In this document: positions 7,421 to 12,883 of the stretch, one piece after another
Layout of the letters: every line of letters begins with the position of its first letter
How positions within the stretch are numbered: position 1 is the stretch's first letter
Assembly (NCBI GenBank): GCA_002371755.1
Contig: DFGM01000040.1
Span: 1 to 12,883 of the forward strand
Source of the DNA: Verrucomicrobia bacterium UBA3750
Lineage (GTDB): Bacteria > Verrucomicrobiota > Kiritimatiellia > RFP12 > UBA1067
DNA length: 12,883 nt
Reading direction: 5' to 3'
Notes under the pieces: generated by a model
The model's input: only the letters and a program-made list of their open reading frames with translations
Databases searched by the model: none
What the model was told of the DNA's origin: nothing
Program-made: the position numbers and the translations under genes

Positions 7421-7962
7421 AGGTTGGGGTTCCCTTGGAATCGGACTTCGGTATAGTAGACCGGCATGGAAAGGAGTTCCTTTTCGGCCCGTGCCGCACG
7501 GAAGGAGATGTGAATCACGGCTTCGCCCTGTTTATGCCGGATGACGAGCCCGGGAATGAGCTTGTCGTAGCTGCTCCCGGTCGGCAACGAGCTCGGAAGC
7601 GAAGACGATGTGGCGCTCGCCCTGAGCTCGCTCATCGTCTCGCTGAAGGCGGTAGACGCGAGCGATTGGGCGCCGTTCACTCTGCCATCGTTGTCGAAAT
7701 AGGTGGCCCAGCCCACATGGTTGCCGGCATCGGCGGGATGGTTTTTCACCTTGGAAAAGACGGACCATGGGAGATTCGTGGAAGAGGCCGCCACCACGAG
7801 CGGAGCGATCACGGCCTCTGCATATGCGGCGCCTGCCACATCTTCGCGGCTCTGGCGGTTTTCGCGGTAGCCGAGCGAATAGAGCGAGACAATGGAAAGT
7901 ATGCCGCCCGCCATGATCATTATGGCGAGGTTCACTTCCATCAGGGTAAAGGCTTTTCTCAT
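7417..7962 (-). CDS. GspI-like / Verru_Chthon cassette B-like minor pseudopilin
   Basis: 181 residues. The leader MRKA is followed by FTLMEVNLAIMIMAGGIL, with Glu9 as mature Glu5; cleavage would be after Ala4. The F-T-L-x-E-V-x-L-A-I pattern is characteristic of GspI/PilV-type minor pilins, and the continuation (SIVSLYSLGYRENRQSRED, then an Ala-rich helix) fits the Verru_Chthon cassette B layout. It begins 3 bases after the H-like gene stops; its ribosome site AGGAGGTGA lies inside the last codons of that gene and is one of the strongest Shine-Dalgarno matches in the window. Its stop overlaps the J-like gene start (ATGA). Expected role: tip complex component in the inner-membrane/periplasm assembly. 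Confidence 0.88.
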   Translation of the reverse strand: MRKAFTLMEVNLAIMIMAGGILSIVSLYSLGYRENRQSREDVAGAAYAEAVIAPLVVAASSTNLPWSVFSKVKNHPADAGNHVGWATYFDNDGRVNGAQSLASTAFSETMSELRASATSSSLPSSLPTGSSYDKLIPGLVIRHKQGEAVIHISFRAARAEKELLSMPVYYTEVRFQGNPNL

Positions 7963-7965
7963 CGC

Positions 7966-8844
7966 TTATTTCACCTCCTCTGCCTTGAGGTTGCCGCTTG
8001 CGTCGGGTCTGAGCGCGTAGATGGGGATGATGTTGTCGAACTTCGTCACGTTGAGCCCTGACTTGAAAACGTGCCCCTTGGCGTTCAATTCCGTGCTGCC
8101 GACGTTCCGCGCGTCGTAATCGTTGCCCAGAAGGTAGTTGTGGGGCAGTTCCAGCTCCGCAAAGACGAAGCCGTACGCATCGCCTACCTGCCACGATACG
8201 CCATCGTCGTTGCCGCCCGAAAGCGGCTCGTAGGCGTAAGCCGTGATGCTTATGGGGTCATCGGCATCGTACATATCGTTGAGCCCCTGCAAAGTGCCCG
8301 CCTCGTTCTGTTTCCACGCTGTCTTGGCGAGGAGAAGCGGCTCGGTGATGGTTATTTCCACGGTATCCTTGTGGACGAGCGTGCGCTTCGGGGAAGTCTC
8401 GTCGCCATTGAGCTTGTAGATGAAAGTGCCGCTGTCTTTCACGTCGGTCGCGCTGCCGGAGGATTCGGTCTCGCGCCCCACTTTCGTCTGCGCACTCGCG
8501 GAAAGATCGCCGAACTCGTCGCAGAGATAGCCTGCCGAATCCTTGTATGAGATTCGCCCGGCGCGCCTCACCGCCACCGCCTTGCCCACTACGACGGCAG
8601 TGGTATCGTCGGCATCGTTTTCCGCGCGGAGGGTTTCGTTCCACCAGTAGATCGCCACGGGAGTGCGGTCTATCTTCGCCCTCTGGTACGCCGTGCGCAC
8701 AAACTCCGAGACGTTTTCCTTTACGGCGTTTTCTTCCATGCCGCGCTGCATCGCCCGGTAGCCGCCTACGGATACCGTTCCCAGTATCCCCATTATCGCC
8801 ACCACCACCAGCAGCTCGAGAAGTGTGAATCCGCGCCTTGTCAT
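7966..8844 (-). CDS. GspH-like / Verru_Chthon cassette D-like pseudopilin
   Basis: 292 residues, longer than the usual GspH (about 170-200). MTRRG leader, then FTLLELLVVVAIMGIL with Glu10 as mature Glu5. The first 70 residues follow the GspH/FimT plan: N-terminal helix running into EFVRTAYQRAKIDRTPVAIYWW, where a helix of the 'A-R-x-x-A' kind leads to the first beta strand. The remainder is Asp/Ser/Thr-rich and probably beta-structured, with an insertion relative to GspH. The start overlaps the preceding stop by 4 bases (ATGA), with GAAGG about 10 bases upstream. With its downstream neighbours it reproduces an H-I-J-(G)-K order. Assignment to cassette D rests on N-terminal pattern and neighbourhood. 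Confidence 0.88.
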   Translation of the reverse strand: MTRRGFTLLELLVVVAIMGILGTVSVGGYRAMQRGMEENAVKENVSEFVRTAYQRAKIDRTPVAIYWWNETLRAENDADDTTAVVVGKAVAVRRAGRISYKDSAGYLCDEFGDLSASAQTKVGRETESSGSATDVKDSGTFIYKLNGDETSPKRTLVHKDTVEITITEPLLLAKTAWKQNEAGTLQGLNDMYDADDPISITAYAYEPLSGGNDDGVSWQVGDAYGFVFAELELPHNYLLGNDYDARNVGSTELNAKGHVFKSGLNVTKFDNIIPIYALRPDASGNLKAEEVK

Positions 8845-9431
8845 TGTTGCGAAACCTTCATTTCGTCAGTGGGTATAGAGTAGGTTATCTTGAACCTGCG
8901 GAAATAACCGTGATTCGTCTCGGCATAGCCGAAGTTCATCTGCGAAGCCGACATCTTTGCGGGGTTCTTCTTCGTGCCGTGTATCGCGTCCATGAAGTCC
9001 ATTCCGTAGTTCTTGTCGTTCTCTTCGCCAGACTTGTCGGAGACGAACAGCATTGATATATCCATCATCGGGTTGCCGTCGTGCGCCTCTTTCACAAGTT
9101 CGTAGATCATCCTCTTCACGTCGGAAGCCTCGAAGGTATGGATGTTCTCGTTGTTGGGGTCTCCCGAGAGGTTGTCGGTGGGAACCGGCCATTCGCCCTT
9201 CTGAGCGTAATACGTCGCAAGGCCTTGCTGGACCACGGTGCAGAGCGCTTTCGCCTTGTTGTCGCGCGCCTGGCGTATGGAACTTGCCGCCGCCGTGGTA
9301 ACAATCCCCATCAGCACGCCGAGAATGCCAATCACCATGATGAGCTCCACGATGGTGAAGCCGCGGGAGCATTTGCGACCGGCCTGTTTCCGGTTGCCGG
9401 ATTGCATCGGGATATTGCCGGATTGATTCAT
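8841..9431 (-). CDS. pseudopilin with long leader
   Basis: 196 residues. The leader is 24 residues (MNQSGN to SRG), much longer than the 4-6 seen in most neighbours, and contains a duplicated QSGN (residues 3-6 and 10-13). Mature start FTIVELIMVIGILGVL with Glu29 as mature Glu5. The helix continues into a charged segment (SIRQARDNKAKALC), then YYAQKGEWPVP (74-84), a G-like 'Y-x-x-x-x-G-x-W/Y-P' turn. No DPWG or SxGxDG tail is seen. The first ATG is preferred: GAGG cores lie 2 and 9 bases upstream, within a heptamer repeat, whereas Met9 has no ribosome site. Specific role unknown; probably a GspG-related subunit. Confidence 0.85.
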   Translation of the reverse strand: MNQSGNIPMQSGNRKQAGRKCSRGFTIVELIMVIGILGVLMGIVTTAAASSIRQARDNKAKALCTVVQQGLATYYAQKGEWPVPTDNLSGDPNNENIHTFEASDVKRMIYELVKEAHDGNPMMDISMLFVSDKSGEENDKNYGMDFMDAIHGTKKNPAKMSASQMNFGYAETNHGYFRRFKITYSIPTDEMKVSQQ

Positions 9432-9433
9432 TG

Positions 9434-9466
9434 CCTCTTTCCTCTTTCCTCTTCAATGCTTCAATG
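9434..9466. repeat. short tandem repeats in intergenic spacer
   Basis: The plus strand reads CCTCTTT at 9434-9440 and 9441-9447, then CCTCTTC at 9448-9454, followed by two CTTCAATG copies at 9451-9458 and 9459-9466. On the transcribed (minus) strand the heptamer is AAAGAGG, so each copy holds a GAGG Shine-Dalgarno core directly ahead of the pseudopilin start at 9431. Copy-number change would alter ribosome-site number and spacing. Confidence 0.8.
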
Positions 9467-9503
9467 TATCATAGGTCGACCGCAATCGCAAAGCGCAGAG
9501 AAA

Positions 9504-10109
9504 TCAGTGGTTGACGTTCCTTGTCTGGCCTTCCGTCCAGCTGTAGACGTCGTCCTTCTTCTGTCCGCGGGTGAAGGTTTCGATCTTGCCGTCTCTTCCG
9601 CAGCACCAGACTGCCGCCGTCGCGCGTATATCCACGGACTGCCCGCCCACGTTCACGCTTTCGATTACGCCGTCGCCATCAAGGTCTAGCGCGTATCTCA
9701 AGCGATGGTCGGCGATTGTGCCGCCTCCGGGGACCACATCGCTTTCCGTCGCTTTCGAGCCGAGGTTCTTGATTACGTTCGCTGCCCAGGGAGTCACGAC
9801 GCCGAAACGGTCGTGGCCGGAAAGCTTGCCGTCCTTCGTCGTGAGCGACATGTATGAGGCGAGCTTGTATGCGGCATCCCCATCCAGCCCGATTTCGCCA
9901 TTCTGCTGCCTGATGAGCGACTTCGGCCACACGCCTTCTTTCTGAAAGAGGGCGGTGAGCGCGGTGGCCGTGTTGTGTACAAGCTCCTGGCACTTCGCCT
10001 TGTCGGCCTTTGCCGTTATCTTTGAATAGCTTCCTATGCTCGCCGCCGCCAGCACCGCTATGATGCCGATTACTACGAGCATTTCAACCAGAGTAAAACC
10101 TTTTTTCAT
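9504..10109 (-). CDS. GspG-like pseudopilin with DxDGDG loop
   Basis: 201 residues: MKKG leader, FTLVEMLVVIGIIAVL, Glu9 as mature Glu5. After the helix (KITAKADKAKC) comes FQKEGVWPKSL (55-65), the G-like 'G-x-W-P' turn. LDLDGDGVIE (141-150) is an Asp-rich loop of the D-x-D-G-D-G calcium-binding kind. AAVWCCGRDGKIETF (165-179) and DDVYSW (186-191) align by eye with the SxGxDG...DDI tail of major pseudopilins, with a vicinal Cys169-Cys170 in place of the usual Ser-Ala. AAGGAG lies 5 bases before the ATG. Likely a shaft or major-type subunit; which of the G-like genes forms the bulk polymer cannot be decided here. Confidence 0.88.
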   Translation of the reverse strand: MKKGFTLVEMLVVIGIIAVLAAASIGSYSKITAKADKAKCQELVHNTATALTALFQKEGVWPKSLIRQQNGEIGLDGDAAYKLASYMSLTTKDGKLSGHDRFGVVTPWAANVIKNLGSKATESDVVPGGGTIADHRLRYALDLDGDGVIESVNVGGQSVDIRATAAVWCCGRDGKIETFTRGQKKDDVYSWTEGQTRNVNH

Positions 10110-10123
10110 ATCGTCTCCTTCTT

Positions 10124-10175
10124 CTTTATAACTTCTCTTTATAACTTCTACCTCCTACCTTCTAACTCCTAACTC
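10124..10175. repeat. two tandem-repeat tracts filling an intergenic spacer
   Basis: Two exact copies of the 13-mer CTTTATAACTTCT occupy 10124-10136 and 10137-10149. They run into four heptamers at 10148-10154, 10155-10161, 10162-10168 and 10169-10175 (CTACCTC, CTACCTT, CTAACTC, CTAACTC). On the minus strand the tract is purine-rich with repeated GGAG/GAGG-like cores, ending in AAGGAG before the start at 10109. Heptamers of the CTAACTC kind resemble short tandemly repeated sequences reported in other bacteria. Confidence 0.8.
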
Positions 10176-10179
10176 TTCC

Positions 10180-11355
10180 TCAGTTGCTCAAATGGACGAT
10201 GTCGTCCAAAGTCCATTTCGCCACGAGCTTGCGCGCGGTGTCCGTTTCGAGGCTGGTGCGTGAAATCCAAGGCGGGAAGGTTTTGCCGTTTTCGCCTGCG
10301 CTCCAGAGGGTGTAGGTCTGGTAGGGCGCGGGGGAATAGTAGTATAACTGGCGATACCAGCCATCCACCACGGTAATTCCGTCCAGAAGATACTGGCCGT
10401 CGGTCCTGCCACGCGAGTCTTTCCAGGGGGAGAAGATTTCGATGCTCGGGCTGGCTAGCAGTCCGCTGGAGCCGCCGCGCCGTATTGATATGCCGAAGAA
10501 GTTGTAGGCGTGGGAGCAATCGCATATGCCTTCGAGGTTCGGCATCCAGCGGGCGCATACCGCCTGGGATGGGATATTGGCGAAACGGGCAAGCTCAAAC
10601 GCAGTCTTGGATGACTTCATCGCGTATTTCTGCCACTCGTCCCAATCCCTTTCTTCGCCGGTAAACGGGTCGCAGGGCTCGCGGTTGTTGCCGGTCCACT
10701 GTGCGCAATCGCGGTAGAAGCCCTGTTCCACGCCGCTTTGCATCATAAAGAGGTAGCGGGGGAGCAAAAAGCTCATAAGACCGAACTGGAAGAGCTTGAT
10801 GTCCTGCCAATTCGCGGACTTCTCCATATATCTGCCCCAGTCGCCGCGGTTCTTGTTGCCGGAAACGCCATCGTCGAAACCCGCCATTAGCATGGCACGG
10901 GTCTCGTCTGGGAGATCCTTGTATTCTTCGTCGCCATCCTCGATGCGCTGCTTGATTTCTTCGGCCACGGCGGTTACGAGGTCTTGATAGCCTTCGGGGA
11001 ACGGGTAGCGGCAGGCGACGGGCTGCGCGAGGCAGGCCGCCTTTACCTGGCGCCAGGCTTTCGTTTCGTCGCCGCCGTCGAGAATCGCTTCGTCGCGCGT
11101 CTCGCTCTGCGAAAAATGCTCGTCGGCCTCGTAGAAGATGTCCTGGCTCGCATGGAGCGGCACTGGCGGATAGCTGCCGAATGCCGCATGGTAGCCGGAA
11201 AGGCAGTTTTCGAGCCGCTGCATTCGCGTGACGGTGTTCACGCGCCGCGTCGATTCGTCGCCTATCGAACTCAATCTGAATGTGATGGACATCAAGGTGA
11301 CGAGCACCACCACCACAATCAGCATTTCGATGAGTGTAAAGCCTTTTCTGTGCAT
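10180..11355 (-). CDS. large Cys-rich prepilin-type protein
   Basis: 391 residues, about two to three times a typical pseudopilin. MHRKG leader, FTLIEMLIVVVVLVTL with Glu10 as mature Glu5. A helix continues to about residue 57, then SYPPVP (61-66). The central region is unfamiliar and has eight Cys in all (51, 108, 115, 217, 228, 267, 278, 280), suggesting disulphides in the periplasm or outside; GICDC at 276-280 is a C-x-C. Near the C-terminus, YQTYTLWSAGENGKTF (345-360) resembles the SxGxDG tail of major pseudopilins. It starts 52 bases after gspF with no clear Shine-Dalgarno. I recognise the fold only at the ends; function unknown. Confidence 0.85.
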   Translation of the reverse strand: MHRKGFTLIEMLIVVVVLVTLMSITFRLSSIGDESTRRVNTVTRMQRLENCLSGYHAAFGSYPPVPLHASQDIFYEADEHFSQSETRDEAILDGGDETKAWRQVKAACLAQPVACRYPFPEGYQDLVTAVAEEIKQRIEDGDEEYKDLPDETRAMLMAGFDDGVSGNKNRGDWGRYMEKSANWQDIKLFQFGLMSFLLPRYLFMMQSGVEQGFYRDCAQWTGNNREPCDPFTGEERDWDEWQKYAMKSSKTAFELARFANIPSQAVCARWMPNLEGICDCSHAYNFFGISIRRGGSSGLLASPSIEIFSPWKDSRGRTDGQYLLDGITVVDGWYRQLYYYSPAPYQTYTLWSAGENGKTFPPWISRTSLETDTARKLVAKWTLDDIVHLSN

Positions 11356-11407
11356 TTTGTTGAAAGCTTTTCTTGATTTATGTTTCGTCCCGGCTCGGGT
11401 TGCGGCC

Positions 11408-12730
11408 TTAGCCGCCGCCCGTGACGGACGAGATGATTTTGATCATCGGCAGGAACATGGCAATCACGATGGTGCCGACCACCAAGGCGAGCACGATGAT
11501 GAGCGCAGGCTCGATGGCCGCCGTCATGCCGGCTACCGCGTTATCCACTTCGTCGTCGTATGTGTTGGCGATTCGGGTAAGCATGTCCGCCAACGCGCCT
11601 GTCTCTTCGCCGACTTCGACCATCGAAACGACCATGGGCGGAAATACCGGGCACTGGGAGAGGGGCTGCGTCATACCTTCGCCTTCCTTCACGGCGTCAT
11701 GCACGTTCTGGAGGGCCTGGGAGACAATGCGGTTGCCGGTCGTATCGCGAACGATTACGAGCGACTGGAGGATTGGAACGCCGGAAGAGAGGAGCGTGCC
11801 CAAGGTGCGCGTGACGCGCGAGACCGCCGTGCGCTGCACGAGCGTTCCCGTCACAGGCGCCTTCAATGAGAGCCAGTCGTAGAACTTCGCGCCCCCCGCC
11901 GTGCGCCCGACAACCTTCTTTATGACGATGAACGCCGCCACGATGATTGCGATGGTAAGGCCGTTGTGCTGCACCCACTCCGACATGTCTATGACCGCCT
12001 GGGTGATGGCCGGCAGAGCCTGCCCGCCCAGCATGTCCGCAAACACTTCCTTGAACTTCGGAATAACCGCCACAAGCAAGAACGCCGTTATGCCCACAGC
12101 CGCCACCAAGACGACTATAGGATATATCATCGCGCCTTTTACCTTGTTCTTGATCTTCTCCGACTTCTCGGCGAACTCGGCAAGACGCCCCAGGACGACT
12201 TCCAGAACGCCGCCCGCTTCGCCCGCCTTCACCATGTTCACGTAGAGATTGTCGAAAATCTTCGGGTACTGGGTGAGCGATTCAGAGAACGTTCCGCCGG
12301 CGGCGATGTTCTCGGAAATGCCGTCCAGAGCCTCCTTCATCTGCGGATCTTTCATCTGGCGCTTCAGCACCTCGAGGCCGCGCATGAGAGGGAGTCCTGC
12401 ATTCACCAGCGTGGCGAGCTGGCGCGTAAACTGGGTGAGCACCTTCGTCTTGATCTTCCCTTGGAGGAAGGAAGGCATCTTGAACTTGATTTCCTTGTTC
12501 AGCGCACCGGATTTCTTGGCTGGCTTCGCGGCTGCCGGAGCTTTCTTGCCCTTCGCGGCCTTTGGCGGCGGCGCCGCAGGAGCCGCCGCCCTCTTCACTT
12601 CGCCCAGCGCAGTCGGGAACAATCCCTGCGCCCGCACGGCCGCAATGGCCGAATTGCGGTCTCCTGCCTCTATCTGGCCACGCTGTTCGTTGCCAGATGC
12701 ATCCTTCGCTATGTATTGAAATGTTGCCAT
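11408..12730 (-). CDS. gspF: type II secretion / type IV pilus inner-membrane platform protein GspF
   Basis: 440 residues. The platform protein couples a cytoplasmic ATPase to pseudopilin polymerisation in the inner membrane. Residues 1-45 (MATFQYIAKDASGNEQRG) are the usual GspF/PilC N-terminal beta region; 47-76 is an Ala/Pro/Lys-rich linker; the first T2SSF domain (about 97-219) opens with LTQFTRQLATLVNAGLPL and contains VKGAMIYPIVV; the second (about 301-423) has LGTLLSSGVPILQSL and VEVGEETGAL. Membrane helices lie near 201-223, 257-274 and 407-431. The start is set at MATF because GGAGAAGG lies 9 bases upstream, and the longer in-frame ATG at 12790 coincides with the -35 box. It is the first gene of the operon. 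GspF is normally found beside GspE; none is visible here. Confidence 0.96.
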   Translation of the reverse strand: MATFQYIAKDASGNEQRGQIEAGDRNSAIAAVRAQGLFPTALGEVKRAAAPAAPPPKAAKGKKAPAAAKPAKKSGALNKEIKFKMPSFLQGKIKTKVLTQFTRQLATLVNAGLPLMRGLEVLKRQMKDPQMKEALDGISENIAAGGTFSESLTQYPKIFDNLYVNMVKAGEAGGVLEVVLGRLAEFAEKSEKIKNKVKGAMIYPIVVLVAAVGITAFLLVAVIPKFKEVFADMLGGQALPAITQAVIDMSEWVQHNGLTIAIIVAAFIVIKKVVGRTAGGAKFYDWLSLKAPVTGTLVQRTAVSRVTRTLGTLLSSGVPILQSLVIVRDTTGNRIVSQALQNVHDAVKEGEGMTQPLSQCPVFPPMVVSMVEVGEETGALADMLTRIANTYDDEVDNAVAGMTAAIEPALIIVLALVVGTIVIAMFLPMIKIISSVTGGG

Positions 12731-12739
12731 ATCGATGAG

Positions 12740-12747
12740 CCTTCTCC
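12740..12747 (-). promoter_or_regulatory. ribosome binding site that fixes the gspF start
   Basis: On the minus strand this reads GGAGAAGG, 9 bases before the ATG at 12730. It rules in the MATF start over the 20-residue-longer reading. Confidence 0.8.
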
Positions 12748-12760
12748 AATCGTTAGTGCT

Positions 12761-12790
12761 ATTATACCATTTCAGCCCCGCTTGGGTCAA
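12761..12790 (-). promoter_or_regulatory. sigma-70-type promoter of the operon
   Basis: On the minus strand, -35 TTGACC (12785-12790) is followed after 18 bases by a perfect -10 TATAAT (12761-12766), preceded by TGG (extended -10 TGn). Transcription would begin near 12754, giving a leader of roughly 24 bases before gspF. No other promoter of this quality was seen, so it probably drives all twelve genes. Confidence 0.82.
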
Positions 12791-12820
12791 GCGGAAAAGG
12801 AAATGCAGCAGCCGCGCGGG

Positions 12821-12840
12821 GGCGTGGTAGGGCGTGGTAG
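12821..12840. repeat. 10-bp direct repeat
   Basis: GGCGTGGTAG occurs twice in tandem (12821-12830, 12831-12840) and continues with GG. It leads straight into the structured element at the window edge. Confidence 0.75.
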
Positions 12841-12883
12841 GGCATATCCCCCAGCCGAAGGCTGTCCGCGACGCGGATGCCCT
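12839..12883. repeat. three-way-junction-like structured element at window edge
   Basis: AGGGCAT (12839-12845) pairs with ATGCCCT (12877-12883). Inside are two hairpins: CAGCC-GAA-GGCTG (12852-12864) and TCCGC-GAC-GCGGA (12865-12877). The outer stem and last hairpin share one base. The fold works on either strand. It sits upstream of the operon promoter and may be a dispersed repetitive element, a terminator of the neighbouring unit, or part of an RNA cut by the window end. Confidence 0.6.

Noticed and set aside
9468..9473. TATGAT, a possible internal -10 box on the minus strand
   Set aside because: No acceptable -35 hexamer at 16-18 bases upstream.
10124..10149. Two TATAAA sequences on the minus strand as internal promoters
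   Set aside because: They belong to the 13-bp tandem repeat and have no -35 partner.
11356..11407. Terminator between gspF and the next gene
   Set aside because: Only a 4-bp CCCG/CGGG stem with no T-run follows the gspF stop.
12728..12790. Longer gspF start adding 20 residues
   Set aside because: That ATG lies in the -35 box of a near-consensus promoter and has no ribosome site, whereas MATF has GGAGAAGG at good spacing and matches the family N-terminus.

Overview
The window is almost entirely one minus-strand operon for a type II secretion / type IV pilus-like (pseudopilin) apparatus with its own two-component regulator. Reading in the direction of transcription (right to left), a near-consensus promoter (12761-12790) precedes gspF, the inner-membrane platform protein. 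It is followed by nine consecutive genes for proteins with class III (prepilin-type) N-termini, then a NarL/FixJ-type response regulator and a HisKA_3-type sensor histidine kinase. Most junctions are 4-base ATGA overlaps or gaps of only a few bases, so the twelve genes are probably one transcription unit. I see no convincing internal promoter or intrinsic terminator.

Organism: the DNA is moderately GC-rich. The heavy expansion of FTL-E-type prepilin proteins, the GspK-like protein of about 1,100 residues, the FADGH tail on one pilin, and a histidine kinase with a periplasmic OB-like region all suggest the PVC superphylum (Verrucomicrobiota, Kiritimatiellota or Lentisphaerota), quite possibly an uncultured gut or anaerobic lineage. 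This is inferred from gene style, not from a marker gene.

Layout: 1-263 has no gene but holds an array of 22-bp-periodic dyad repeats (57-200) and an inverted repeat (201-238) just past the end of the operon. 264-1685 is the histidine kinase; 1682-2287 the response regulator; 2291-3178 a pilin with an FADGH tail; 3185-6481 the giant GspK-like protein. 6478-8844 holds four minor or major pseudopilins resembling GspG, GspJ, GspI and GspH. 8841-11355 holds three further larger pseudopilins; 11408-12730 is gspF; 12731-12883 is the promoter and leader plus a structured repeat at the window edge. Genes at 3185-8844 (H-like, I-like, J-like, G-like, giant K-like) look like the four-gene 'Verru_Chthon cassette' (D, B, C, A) known from Verrucomicrobium and Chthoniobacter, with a GspG-like gene inserted.

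How it may work: GspF would anchor assembly of a pseudopilus, one or more G-like proteins would form its shaft, and the H/I/J/K-like set would form the tip complex. No assembly ATPase (GspE), secretin (GspD) or prepilin peptidase is present, so these must lie elsewhere. The co-transcribed two-component system, with an apparently periplasmic sensor, could tune the system in response to envelope or cargo state. Two of the three real intergenic spacers consist almost wholly of short purine-rich tandem repeats carrying Shine-Dalgarno cores.
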